A stretch of 64,000 nucleotides of DNA from Chitinophagaceae bacterium. Lineage in GTDB: Bacteria > Bacteroidota > Bacteroidia > Chitinophagales > Chitinophagaceae. Below are positions 17,038 through 25,994 of the stretch, in pieces. Location of the stretch: positions 62,001 through 126,000 of the forward strand of contig JAHBTR010000005.1 of the NCBI GenBank assembly GCA_019638475.1, written 5' to 3'. The notes beneath the pieces were generated by a model. The model saw only the letters and a program-made list of their open reading frames with translations. It was not told the DNA's origin and did not search any database. The position numbers were made by a program, and so were the translations under genes. Each line of letters starts with the position of its first letter. Positions within the stretch are counted from its first letter, which is position 1.

Positions 17038-17100
17038 TGCTAAATTGAACATTTGTGCCTTGAAATCCGCCACTTCGCAAAGCCCCAAAACGTTATGTGC
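16965..17100 (+). repeat. attC-like site 9 (C9/C10 boundary), overlaps a CDS
   Basis: Left core GCCACTAAC (16965-16973) matches the expected GCCGCCAAC at 7 of 9 bases, both differences being transitions. Right core is GTTATGTGC (17092-17100). Arms GGGGTTTTGCAAAATGGCGG and CCGCCACTTCGCAAAGCCCC pair. The methyltransferase stop codon lies in its centre. 136 bp. Confidence 0.86.
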
Positions 17101-17108
17101 AACCCTAA

Positions 17109-17978
17109 TTGAACCGCCGTCCTAAAACAAAATATAGTGTGACCATACAACATGCATATCAAACATTTCAAAACAAGCAGAAACGAAATATGCTGCTTGG
17201 GGCAGCTCTTTTGCTGCTGATTTTTGCAACCCTTGGCATAGACTTTCTTTTCGCCCAATTTCAAAATAGTTCATTTTATATTTCAGAATCGTTGCTTTTC
17301 AGTTCTTATTGGCTGCTGTTTTTACCGTTGTTAAACATTCAACGGAAGCTAGCGAAACAAACCCAAAAAACATCGTATAAATTATTAATTGTCGGATTAG
17401 CAACAACTGCCCATTTGCTTTGCTATCCAGCGTTGGTTTGGCTATTGTCAAAGTTCTTTTACTATCACACGTTTTCTTTTTGGCAAACTTTTGATTATGG
17501 ATTGACAGCCTATTTCATAAAAACGATAATTATTTATGGCTTATCATTGGTGATAATCACTATTCACAAAAACAACCTTTCAAACAATCCAATAACTGTT
17601 GAAGAGGAAATTCCGGTGCAGCGATTTCTAACCTCAATTATTGTTTCGGATAGCAACAACAAGAAAACAGCAATTGACACGAATGACATTTTATATTTTT
17701 CAGCTAGTTCGCCCTATGTGAACATTCATCATCAATCAAAAAAATACTTGCATACCGAAACGCTTAAGTCGATAGAAGCGAAATTGGACAACCATCAATT
17801 CATCCGCATACACAAATCCCACCTCGTTAATATTTGTAAGGTTGTTTGTTATAAATCACGCCTGAACGGTGATTATGATTTGACATTAACGGATGATACC
17901 GTTTTGCGGCTGAGCCGCAATTATGCAGCAGCTTTCAAAGCATGTTTTGAAGGGCGTCCTCATCTTACCACAAAATAA
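17109..17978 (+). CDS. Membrane-bound LytTR-type transcription regulator
   Basis: 289 aa from TTG 17109, or 279 aa from GTG 17139; neither start has a strong ribosome site. There are four hydrophobic segments in the N-terminal half (about 28-48, 60-75, 90-115, 130-158), then a LytTR DNA-binding domain at the C-terminus (SNNKKTAIDTNDILYFSASS, then FIRIHKSHLVNI). LytTR proteins bind short direct repeats; this class is membrane-tethered without a kinase. The gene starts 16 bases after the crossover, so its promoter would have to lie in site 9 or upstream. First gene of C10. Confidence 0.82.
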   Translation: MNRRPKTKYSVTIQHAYQTFQNKQKRNMLLGAALLLLIFATLGIDFLFAQFQNSSFYISESLLFSSYWLLFLPLLNIQRKLAKQTQKTSYKLLIVGLATTAHLLCYPALVWLLSKFFYYHTFSFWQTFDYGLTAYFIKTIIIYGLSLVIITIHKNNLSNNPITVEEEIPVQRFLTSIIVSDSNNKKTAIDTNDILYFSASSPYVNIHHQSKKYLHTETLKSIEAKLDNHQFIRIHKSHLVNICKVVCYKSRLNGDYDLTLTDDTVLRLSRNYAAAFKACFEGRPHLTTK

Positions 17979-18010
17979 CATCGTCTCATGTTATTTCACT
18001 TGCCAACCAA

Positions 18011-18040
18011 CCAATTGCAAATACATCTTTGCAAAAAGAT
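18011..18040 (+). promoter_or_regulatory. Possible promoter of the dioxygenase-like gene
   Basis: Two TTG triplets upstream of CATCTTTG (one mismatch to TAnnTTTG) lie ahead of ATG 18047; the first is spaced about 21 bases from the box. Suggestive only. Confidence 0.35.
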
Positions 18041-18046
18041 TAGCAA

Positions 18047-19249
18047 ATGAACCGACTACTTTTCTGTAAAACAGTTCTCATTTTGTGTTCCATTTTCACG
18101 GGTTGCAACGGACAAAAAAATGGAATACCATCCATTGGCAAAAATGAAATTGTCGGCGGTGGATGTGACGGTTGCGAGTTGATGTATGTAGGTATGCCGG
18201 AAAAAATCGGCTCTACCGCAACAAGTCCGGGTTGGAATGAAAAAGGGCAAAAATTAATTGTAACCGGCACTGTTTTTCAATTGGACGGGAAAACGCCAGC
18301 GCCAAACGTAATCGTCTATTATTGGCAAACGGACAATAACGGTTATTACTCACCAAAAGCAGGCATGGACGAACGAGCAAAGCGACACGGGCACATTCGA
18401 GGTTGGGTAAAAACGGATAAAAATGGAAAATATATGATTAAGACCATTCGTCCTGCACCTTATCCTAATGATGTCTTACCTGCACATATCCATTTATCCA
18501 TCAAAGAACCTGATGTAGTGAATGAATACTATACGGATGAAATCAATTTTGATGATGATAAGTTACTGATACCTCACTTTAAGAAATATCCACAGGAGAA
18601 TCGTGGTGGAAGTGGTGTTGTAAGAATATTATTAAAAGACAGTCTGCAAATAGCCGAACACAACATTGTTCTCGGTCTGAACATTCCGAATTATCCAAAG
18701 AAAATAAATTCCGAAAAACAATCGGGATTAAACATCGGAGAAGACCAACCGTCATTTACCCCGTTTCACGCTTTCGGACCTGACAAAGGAACACAAACCT
18801 GCCCAGTTTGTAAATACGGACGTTACCACGGAATTTTGTATTTCGTAGGAAATAATCCGAATTGGACGGAAACAAAGGAATGGTTACGTTTTTTAGAACA
18901 GGAAAGTGAAAAACGAAAAAAATACCTGAAAGTTTATTTTGTTTATGGAAACAGCAAAAGCTACAACAAACAAGAACGACAAATAGAATTGGATAAATTA
19001 GGAAATGAATTGAACATCAAAAATACCGCATTGACCTTTGTTCCATCTTTTACCGACAAAAACACCGAAGCCGACTTAAACAAAATAAATCCTTCCGTTG
19101 AAAATACTTTTATTATCTACAAACACAGGAGCATTGTGGACAAATACATTGACCTGAAACCAACCGTTGAAAATTTCAAAATTATTTCTCTTTCCCTTGA
19201 CAAAACACAAGGAGAATACTTTGACTTGCCCGAACCTATATATGACTAA
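18047..19249 (+). CDS. Intradiol dioxygenase-like lipoprotein with thioredoxin-like C-terminus
   Basis: 400 aa. A lipoprotein-type signal (LILCSIFTGC, Cys 19) is followed by an intradiol ring-cleavage dioxygenase-like domain (about 60-220) with GTVFQLDGKTPAPNVIVYYWQTDNNGYYSP, the Tyr of RPAPYP and PAHIH, which supply the usual Tyr/His iron ligands. From about 235 a second domain with a CPVCK pair (TCPVCKYGRYHGILYFV) looks thioredoxin-like. The fusion on an exported lipoprotein is unusual. Second gene of C10, possibly regulated by the LytTR protein before it. The aromatic substrate is unknown. Confidence 0.72.
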   Translation: MNRLLFCKTVLILCSIFTGCNGQKNGIPSIGKNEIVGGGCDGCELMYVGMPEKIGSTATSPGWNEKGQKLIVTGTVFQLDGKTPAPNVIVYYWQTDNNGYYSPKAGMDERAKRHGHIRGWVKTDKNGKYMIKTIRPAPYPNDVLPAHIHLSIKEPDVVNEYYTDEINFDDDKLLIPHFKKYPQENRGGSGVVRILLKDSLQIAEHNIVLGLNIPNYPKKINSEKQSGLNIGEDQPSFTPFHAFGPDKGTQTCPVCKYGRYHGILYFVGNNPNWTETKEWLRFLEQESEKRKKYLKVYFVYGNSKSYNKQERQIELDKLGNELNIKNTALTFVPSFTDKNTEADLNKINPSVENTFIIYKHRSIVDKYIDLKPTVENFKIISLSLDKTQGEYFDLPEPIYD

Positions 19250-19258
19250 AAAGGGTAT

Positions 19259-19394
19259 GCACATAACACGGGTTTGGCGATAGTGGCAGATAACGGCTTC
19301 GATTGAACGTTTCTGCAAAGTTGAAAGTTAGTACATCTATCAAACTTTCGTGCTAAAAGTGCCACCCTCGCCAAGTGAGTCAGACGTTACAGGC
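19259..19394 (+). repeat. attC-like site 10 (C10/C11 boundary)
   Basis: Left core GCACATAAC (19259-19267) is the exact reverse complement of the C10 start GTTATGTGC. Right core is GTTACAGGC (19386-19394). The inner arm GGTTTGGCGATAGTGGC pairs with GCCACCCTCGCCAAG, but the outer right arm (GAGTCAGAC) does not match the left arm, as in site 13. Confidence 0.85.
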
Positions 19395-19626
19395 TATGGT
19401 AGGACACCCCAACACCGACAGAGCAACCGTTGACAAACCACAAGCCGACACAAAAAAAATTAAAAAAATCCCACCGCACGGAAAATTTTTTAGCCCACAC
19501 CATTGGCACATTTTGTTTTGCCCCGACCCACAAGCCAACCCTTCGGCAAAACAAAAAGAGCCAAGCCCACCCACCACCCAATAATTGGGCTTAGACAAGG
19601 TAAATTTTACAGAAACGAAAAAAAAC
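19395..19626 (+). repeat. C11 leader with hairpin and shared blocks, no gene
   Basis: No gene. GTAGGACACC (19399-19408) is 13 bases from the crossover, as in C3 and C8. A perfect 12-bp inverted repeat TTTTGTTTTGCC (19511-19522) / GGCAAAACAAAA (19545-19556) encloses a 22-base loop. CCAAGCCCACCC and following bases (19561-19583) are shared with C8 and C12. Confidence 0.6.
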
Positions 19627-19657
19627 TTGCACAATCAAAAAACTGTTTCTATATTTG
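19627..19657 (+). promoter_or_regulatory. Promoter of the tetR gene
   Basis: TTG (19627-19629), 20 bases, TATATTTG (19650-19657): a consensus Bacteroidota primary-sigma promoter. The operator palindrome starts two bases further on, so repressor binding would block initiation. Confidence 0.8.
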
Positions 19658-19659
19658 CC

Positions 19660-19680
19660 GACTAAAATACGCTTTTAGTC
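19660..19680 (+). promoter_or_regulatory. TetR operator O1
   Basis: A 21-bp inverted repeat with perfect 8-base arms GACTAAAA / TTTTAGTC around TACGC, directly downstream of the -7 box and 8 bases before the tetR start. A similar 21-bp sequence lies before the efflux genes (20334-20354). Autorepression is inferred. Confidence 0.75.
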
Positions 19681-19687
19681 AATAAGT

Positions 19688-20287
19688 ATGAATATGGAAA
19701 AAGACGAAATTGTAATTCAGGACATAATAAACGGAGCTAAAAAGCTAATGCAACAATATGGGTTGAAAAAAACCACAATGGAAGATATTGCCAAAGCTGC
19801 GGGCAAAAGCAAAAGCACCTTATATTATTATTTCAAAGACAAAGAAGAAATATTTGACAGGGTTATCAACCTTGAAATAGACGAGTTTTTCCAAACAGTA
19901 AAAATTACCGTTAATAAACAGGCAGATGCAATCAGTATGCTGAAAGCATACATTGTAACAAAAGTCAAAACATTAAGGGATAAGACCAACCTGTATAGCT
20001 TTGCGATTGAAAATGATTTGCAGGGGCGGATTAATAAAGAGTTTACCAATCTGCGAAACAGGTACGACAATGAAGAAAGGAAACTGATAAGTTCTATTTT
20101 GACAAAAGGTGTTGAAAGTAAATTATTCACAAATGAAATCACACCTGAAATAGATACATTAAGCGAACTTTTAGTAAGCTGCATTAGAGGTGTAGAAATG
20201 GACATCATTGCACATAACAAGAATAAGGCTTTAGCAGATAAAGCAGACTTGTTGGTTCAAATCCTTATAAAAGGTATCGGCAGATAG
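19688..20287 (+). CDS. TetR-family repressor of the adjacent efflux operon
   Basis: 199 aa. The N-terminal helix-turn-helix matches TetR: AKKLMQQYGLKKTTMEDIAK then AGKSKSTLYYYFKDKEE. The C-terminal all-helical part should bind the inducer. ATG 19688 fits; a start at 19694 is also possible. It lies between the two operator-like palindromes and upstream of a complete RND system, so it is almost certainly the local repressor, released by substrates of the pump. Confidence 0.9.
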   Translation: MNMEKDEIVIQDIINGAKKLMQQYGLKKTTMEDIAKAAGKSKSTLYYYFKDKEEIFDRVINLEIDEFFQTVKITVNKQADAISMLKAYIVTKVKTLRDKTNLYSFAIENDLQGRINKEFTNLRNRYDNEERKLISSILTKGVESKLFTNEITPEIDTLSELLVSCIRGVEMDIIAHNKNKALADKADLLVQILIKGIGR

Positions 20288-20333
20288 TCTAAACAATTAT
20301 GCTTTTCGGAGCATTTTTTTTGAATTAAAAACT

Positions 20334-20354
20334 GACCATAAAACGTATTTAGTC
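20334..20354 (+). promoter_or_regulatory. TetR operator O2 before the efflux genes
   Basis: A 21-bp imperfect palindrome (GACCATAAAA ... TATTTAGTC) identical to O1 at most positions, 27 bases before the adaptor gene. It suggests direct control of the efflux operon by the TetR protein. Confidence 0.7.
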
Positions 20355-20380
20355 AAATAGTAAAAATAAAAAACAAAACA

Positions 20381-21409
20381 ATGAACAGGATAAATCATTT
20401 AGCATTAGCGGGAATACTTGTATTGGCAAGTTGTACGCACAAAGAAAATACATCAGTTGTAGAAAGCAACGGTGCAATAAACGTTCAGACAGAACAGCCT
20501 ACAAATTACACAGGGCTTATTCAATCGGGTTATTCGGGTGTGGTAGAAGCACAAAAAACAACGGCTTTGAGTTTTGCTACTATGGGTACAATCACAGAAA
20601 TTTTTGTTGATGAGGGGCAGGCAGTAACCAAAGGGCAGTTGTTAGCAAAAGTAGATGCTTCCAATGCCCAAAATGCCTATCAGATTGCCGCAGCTAAATT
20701 ACAACAGGCAGAAGATGCTTACCAAAGGCTGAAACCAATGAAAGATAACGGAACGCTGCCCGAAATAAAATGGGTGGAAGTAGAAACAGGAGTATCACAG
20801 GCAAAATCTGCCGTAGCCATTGCTAAAAAAAATATCAGCGATTGCAACCTGTATGCACCTGTAAGCGGTGTAATCGGCAAAAGAAATGTGCAAGCGGGTA
20901 TGAATGTAGTGCCAACAACAACCGTTTTGGAATTACTGAACATACAATCGGTGTACGTTAAAATCCCTGTTTCGGAAAATGAAATAAGCCTGTTTAAGAA
21001 AGGCGAAACCGCACAAATCACTATCAACGCCATTGATAAAACAGTTACAGGAACGATAAAGGAAATTGGCGTTACGGCTGATATTTTATCGCATACCTAC
21101 CCTGTAAAAATTGAAGTACAAAATACCACAGGCGACATAAAGCCCGGTATGATTTGTTCCGTTCAAACCGTTGCACAAGACAAGCGTTCAGGTGTGTTAG
21201 TTTCCAATAAAGCCCTGCAAAAAGACGTAAACGGCAGTCAGTTCATTTATGTTGAGGAAAACAGTAAGGCAGTAAAAATTCCTGTACAAACCATTGCCCT
21301 GATTGACAACAAAATGTTGATACAAGGCGAAGTGCCACAAAATGCAAACATCATCATTTCGGGACAACAAAAACTAAGTAACGGCACACCTGTAAAAATC
21401 ATCAACTAA
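20381..21409 (+). CDS. RND efflux periplasmic adaptor (membrane fusion protein)
   Basis: 342 aa lipoprotein (LVLASC, Cys 18). It has HlyD/AcrA-type architecture: barrel and lipoyl halves (GTITEIFVDEGQAVTKGQLLAKVD and YAPVSGVIGKRNVQAGMNV) around a coiled-coil hairpin (AAAKLQQAEDAYQRL), then a beta-barrel domain. It links the inner-membrane pump to the outer-membrane channel. Two bases separate it from the pump gene. Part of C11. Confidence 0.92.
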   Translation: MNRINHLALAGILVLASCTHKENTSVVESNGAINVQTEQPTNYTGLIQSGYSGVVEAQKTTALSFATMGTITEIFVDEGQAVTKGQLLAKVDASNAQNAYQIAAAKLQQAEDAYQRLKPMKDNGTLPEIKWVEVETGVSQAKSAVAIAKKNISDCNLYAPVSGVIGKRNVQAGMNVVPTTTVLELLNIQSVYVKIPVSENEISLFKKGETAQITINAIDKTVTGTIKEIGVTADILSHTYPVKIEVQNTTGDIKPGMICSVQTVAQDKRSGVLVSNKALQKDVNGSQFIYVEENSKAVKIPVQTIALIDNKMLIQGEVPQNANIIISGQQKLSNGTPVKIIN

Positions 21410-21411
21410 TT

Positions 21412-24400
21412 ATGACAACCAAAAATTTCAATATCATAGAATTGGCTATGAAGCATAAGCAGATAGCCATTATTATAACAAGCATTTTCGTTCTGTTTGG
21501 CGTATTCTCTCTGATAGTAATGCCAAGAAATGAGTTTCCCGAATTTACTATTCGTCAGGGCTTAATCATTGGTGTTTATCCGGGTGCAACATCTGCACAG
21601 GTAGAAGAACAATTAGCCACCAAAGTAGAAAGTTTTCTGTACGGATTTGAAGAAGTAAACAGAGAAAAATCCTATTCTATTTCCAAAGAAGGAATGTTGA
21701 TTGTGTTTGTAGAAGTCAATAACAATGTAAAAGACCCTGACGCTTTTTGGGATAAGATAAAATTCGGGCTGAACAATCTGAAAGCAGAATTACCACCACA
21801 GGTTTTAGCCCTGATAGCCAACAACGATTTTGGCAACACATCTGCCATTTTGCTTACCGTGCAATCCGATAGCAAAACCTATAAAGAACTTGACCGTGAA
21901 CTGAAAGTTATTGAAACGGAATTGCGAAAAATAAAAGCCGTTTCCAAAGTAAAACATTTTGGTTTGACACAAGAGCAAATTACCATTTACCCCGACAACG
22001 ATAAATTAGCTTATTATGCTGTAAAACCAATGAGTGTTTTGATTGCAGCACAGTTAGAGGGTGCTGTATATTATGGCGGGGAGTTAGATAATGCGGAGCA
22101 GATAACACCGATACACATTCCCGCTACTTACAACACGGAAGAAGATATTAAAAACCAAATCGTTTATACCGACCCCGCAGGTAACGTTATCCGTGTAAAA
22201 GACGTAGCCCGTGTAGTAAGAGAATATCCTAAGCCTGACGCTTACATAAAAAACAACGGTACAAACAGTTTGCTCATTTCTTTGGAAATGCAACCCGGCA
22301 ACAACATTGTTGCCTTTGGTAAAACAGTGGACGAAACCCTGCAATCCTTGAAAGGAAAAATTTCGCCTGATGTGCAAGTGTCCAAAATCGCTGATATGCC
22401 GCAAGCTGTCGGGCATTCCATTACACATTTCCTGAAAGAATTTGCCATTGCCATTTTTGCGGTAATTATCGTAACGATGCTATTACTGCCGTTTCGTGTA
22501 GCAGCCGTTGCAGGTGCAACTATTCCGATTTCTATTTTTATTACCATTGGTATTTTATATGCGTTGGGTGTGGAACTGCATACGGTATCGTTGGCAGGAT
22601 TGATTGTCGTGTTGGGTATGGTGGTGGACAACGCCATTGTGGTTTTGGACGGACACATTGAAAAATTAGACCACAAAGAAACCCCTTGGAACGCAGCTTG
22701 GAAAAGTGCCAAAGAATTGTTTGTTCCTGTTTTTTCCGCAACAATGGCAATTATAGCCACTTACGTTCCAATGGTATTTTTCCTTGACGGAATGGTGGGC
22801 GACTTTGTCGGTTCATTGCCTATAACCATTGGCGTAGCTTTAATTACGTCATTGCTGATAGCCTGTTTGCTTGTTCCGTATATGAGTTATGTGTTCATCA
22901 AAAAAGGAATTAAAAAAGAACAAGACAAACCAAAGAAAAAATCGTTATTGGATTGGGTGCAGAAATTTTATGACAGCACTTTGGAATGGGCGTTTCGTAT
23001 TCCTAAAACTACTATCCTGTTGGGCATTTTTTCGGTTGCATTAGGTGGGTTAATCCTTGCCTTAGTTCCACGTCAGTTATTCCCAAAGGTGGACAGAAAC
23101 CAATTTGCAGTAGAAATTTATTTGCCAGAGGGCAGTACGTTGGAGCAAACCGCTTTTGTTTCCGACAGCTTGGAACAAATGCTGATGAAAGACAAGCGGG
23201 TGGTGAATGTGGCTGCATTTATCGGTACAAGTTCGCCCCGCTTCCATACTACTTATGCCCCAAATTTTCCGTCAAAAAATTATGCTCAATTAGTCGTGAA
23301 TACGCAAACGGCTGATGATGCACTTGCCATTTTGAACGAGTACGAAACAAAATACCGAAATCTTTTTCCCAATGCGTATGTGCGAATGAAACAATTAGAC
23401 CTGTTGAGTACCACAGCACCCATTGAAGTGCGTATCAGCGGAGATAATATAGATACGATTAAAACATTGGCACAGCAGGTAAAAACTGTAATGGAAAAAA
23501 ATGAAAACATTATTTGGGCAAGAACTGATTACTTAAATCCACGACAAGGAATAAGCATACAGGTAAACGATGAAACGGCAAACCGATTGGGATTAACCAA
23601 AGGAGTAGTAGCAACATCATTGGCAGCAGGTTTATCAGGTTTACCCATCGGCACAATATGGGAGGGCGACTATCCGATAAGTATTAAGCTGATGAACGAG
23701 CCTCAACAAAAAAACAGCTTTGACGACATCGGCAATCAAAATGTAACATCGCCATTAACAGGGGCTACCGTTCCTGTAAGACAATTAGCAACAAGTATTA
23801 CCAACGATTGGAGCGAGGGGCAAATTATCCGAAGAAACGGCACAAGAACAATTACCGTTCGTGCCGATGTAAAACGTGGCGTATTGCCTTACAAAGTGCT
23901 GTCCGATTTAAAAACGCAAATCAAAAAGCTGTACAAAGACGAACAAGTTACTTTATCGTATGGCGGGGAAGAAGAAAGCGAAGTAGAAAACTATATCCCA
24001 TTGGCTAAGGCTTTGTTTGCAGGTGTTTTGCTTATCTTCTTTATCCTGTTGTTTCAATTCAAAAATCCAAAATTGGTTTTCTTGGTAATGATGACAATGC
24101 CGTTAAGTTTTTTGGGTGCAGCATTGGGATTAACCATTACAGGCTATCCGTTTGGATTAACTTCTTTCTTAGGTATAATGAGCCTGATGGGGATTGTTGT
24201 CCGCAATGGTATTATCCTCATTGATTATGCGGAAGAATTGAGAAGTAAAAACGGAATGTCGCTTTCCAATGCAGCCATAGCAGCAGGAAAACGCAGAATG
24301 CGACCAATTTTCTTAACATCATTTGCGGCTGCCGTTGGTGTTGTGCCAATGATAGTAAGCGGCTCTACCCTTTGGGGACCGCTTGGTGCGGTCGTGTGTT

Positions 24401-24483
24401 TCGGGTTATTGGTATCAATGATACTCACCCTGTATATGCTGCCTGTAATGTATCAGCAATTATTTAAAAAAAATCACGCTTAA
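21412..24483 (+). CDS. RND-family efflux pump (AcrB-like permease)
   Basis: 1023 aa, typical RND length, with the N-terminal membrane helix, two periplasmic loops and two six-helix bundles. The proton-relay motif VVDNAIVVLDGHIE in TM4 is present, as is the second repeat GIMSLMGIVVRNGIILIDYA. It exports toxic compounds using the proton gradient. Drug or metal specificity cannot be told; heavy-metal CusA-type hallmarks are not seen. Codons are close to those of neighbouring cassettes. Unusually large cargo for a cassette. Confidence 0.93.
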   Translation: MTTKNFNIIELAMKHKQIAIIITSIFVLFGVFSLIVMPRNEFPEFTIRQGLIIGVYPGATSAQVEEQLATKVESFLYGFEEVNREKSYSISKEGMLIVFVEVNNNVKDPDAFWDKIKFGLNNLKAELPPQVLALIANNDFGNTSAILLTVQSDSKTYKELDRELKVIETELRKIKAVSKVKHFGLTQEQITIYPDNDKLAYYAVKPMSVLIAAQLEGAVYYGGELDNAEQITPIHIPATYNTEEDIKNQIVYTDPAGNVIRVKDVARVVREYPKPDAYIKNNGTNSLLISLEMQPGNNIVAFGKTVDETLQSLKGKISPDVQVSKIADMPQAVGHSITHFLKEFAIAIFAVIIVTMLLLPFRVAAVAGATIPISIFITIGILYALGVELHTVSLAGLIVVLGMVVDNAIVVLDGHIEKLDHKETPWNAAWKSAKELFVPVFSATMAIIATYVPMVFFLDGMVGDFVGSLPITIGVALITSLLIACLLVPYMSYVFIKKGIKKEQDKPKKKSLLDWVQKFYDSTLEWAFRIPKTTILLGIFSVALGGLILALVPRQLFPKVDRNQFAVEIYLPEGSTLEQTAFVSDSLEQMLMKDKRVVNVAAFIGTSSPRFHTTYAPNFPSKNYAQLVVNTQTADDALAILNEYETKYRNLFPNAYVRMKQLDLLSTTAPIEVRISGDNIDTIKTLAQQVKTVMEKNENIIWARTDYLNPRQGISIQVNDETANRLGLTKGVVATSLAAGLSGLPIGTIWEGDYPISIKLMNEPQQKNSFDDIGNQNVTSPLTGATVPVRQLATSITNDWSEGQIIRRNGTRTITVRADVKRGVLPYKVLSDLKTQIKKLYKDEQVTLSYGGEEESEVENYIPLAKALFAGVLLIFFILLFQFKNPKLVFLVMMTMPLSFLGAALGLTITGYPFGLTSFLGIMSLMGIVVRNGIILIDYAEELRSKNGMSLSNAAIAAGKRRMRPIFLTSFAAAVGVVPMIVSGSTLWGPLGAVVCFGLLVSMILTLYMLPVMYQQLFKKNHA

Positions 24484-24493
24484 AAATCAATAG

Positions 24494-25843
24494 ATGAAAA
24501 AAATAACAATAATCGTTGTTGCTTTGATTACATCGGCAGCAGCATACAGTCAAACAACACTCACGTTGGAACAAAGCAAATCACTTGCTTTAAAAAACAA
24601 CAAAGCATTACAAAACGCAGCTTTGGAAATAGAAGCAGCAAATCAGATAAAGAAAAATGCTTTCACTAATTATTTTCCCAAAGTGAGTGCCAATGTTTTT
24701 GGGTTTCAGGCTATCAATCCATTGATTGAATACAAAATGGAGGGCGGAAACTTACCTGTATATGACGGCAATCCCGCTAATCTTGGCACAGCTACGCAGT
24801 TCGCTTATTTCCCCGGAATGGAATTGAGTATGCTGCAACGTTCAGCAATAGGCGTTCTGAATATTGCACAGCCCATTTATGCAGGTGGGAAAATAAGCAC
24901 AGGCAACAAATTGGCAGCCCTTAATGTAGATGTGAAAGAAAAGCAGCAACAACTGACTGAAAACGAAATATTACTTAAAACCGAACAGCAGTATTGGCAA
25001 CTAATTTCATTACAGGAAAAACAAAACACGTTGGAAAAATACGAACTGTTGTTAAACGATGTCCGCAAACAGGTAGATGACGCTTTCAAATCGGGGTTGA
25101 TTATTAAAAACGATGTACTGAAAGTGCAAATCAAACAAAGCGAATTAGAAGCCAATAAAAATAAATTGCTGAACGGAAAGAAATTAGCGACAATGCAATT
25201 CTGCCAAACCATAGGGATACCTTATGACAGCACATTGGTATTGCAGGAAGTAATTGATATAAGCCAAAGCCCTTACCAATATTACACCGACAACCAAAAC
25301 GCATTAACCCAAAGAACGGAGTACCAGCTTTTGGAAAAATCGGTAGAAGCCACACAACTACAAACTAAAATGAAAACAGGCGACTATATGCCCACCGTTG
25401 CCGTTGGATTGGCAGGTTATCATATCAATATGTTGGAAAAAGGAGTGAATAATTATACCAATGGATTGGCTTATGTGTCGGTTTCCATTCCAATATCCGA
25501 TTGGTGGGGCGGAAGCTATGCCATTAAAGAACAGAAAATAAAACAACGAATTGCAGAAAACACATTTGAGGACACCAAAGGTTTATTAAACCTGCAAATG
25601 GAAAAGGCTTGGACTGATGTAAACGAAGCGTGGAAGCAAATAGCCATTATGAAAGAAACAGCCATACAAGCCGAAGAAAATTTGAAAGTAAGTAAAACAG
25701 GTTATGAAAGCGGTATAGTAACATTATCCGATTTGTTGGAAGCACAGGCATTAGTTACCGAAACAGCCGATAAGCTGACAGATGCACAAACACAATACAA
25801 GTTGGCGGTTACTACTTATTTGCAGGTAACAGGAAGAAAATAA
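24494..25843 (+). CDS. TolC-like outer membrane efflux protein
   Basis: 449 aa with a signal peptide (IIVVALITSAAAYSQ). It has the duplicated TolC layout: LTLEQSKSLALKNNKALQNAALEIEAA in the first half and a long coiled-coil region ending LKVSKTGYESGIVTLSDLLEAQALVTETADKLTDAQ in the second, both classic for the family. It forms the outer-membrane exit duct for the RND pump. Ten bases after the pump gene; last gene of C11. Confidence 0.92.
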   Translation: MKKITIIVVALITSAAAYSQTTLTLEQSKSLALKNNKALQNAALEIEAANQIKKNAFTNYFPKVSANVFGFQAINPLIEYKMEGGNLPVYDGNPANLGTATQFAYFPGMELSMLQRSAIGVLNIAQPIYAGGKISTGNKLAALNVDVKEKQQQLTENEILLKTEQQYWQLISLQEKQNTLEKYELLLNDVRKQVDDAFKSGLIIKNDVLKVQIKQSELEANKNKLLNGKKLATMQFCQTIGIPYDSTLVLQEVIDISQSPYQYYTDNQNALTQRTEYQLLEKSVEATQLQTKMKTGDYMPTVAVGLAGYHINMLEKGVNNYTNGLAYVSVSIPISDWWGGSYAIKEQKIKQRIAENTFEDTKGLLNLQMEKAWTDVNEAWKQIAIMKETAIQAEENLKVSKTGYESGIVTLSDLLEAQALVTETADKLTDAQTQYKLAVTTYLQVTGRK

Positions 25844-25994
25844 AACTGCTGAACATACAGGGACAAGCACATTTGCAAGTCGCACAAGCCGACACACAAA
25901 GCCAAACTAAAAATGCAAAAGAGCTACCAAGCCAACGCACGACAGACAGCCCTCAACCTGACACGACAGACAATTGACCGAAAGAGAAGAACGA
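25844..25994 (+). repeat. C11 tail with block shared with C8, no gene
   Basis: No gene. 25865-25906 repeats the C8 tail block at 14736-14776 (AAGCACATTTGCAA, CGCACAAGCCGA). The rest is A/C-rich with several CACGACAGACA-like words. Confidence 0.6.
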
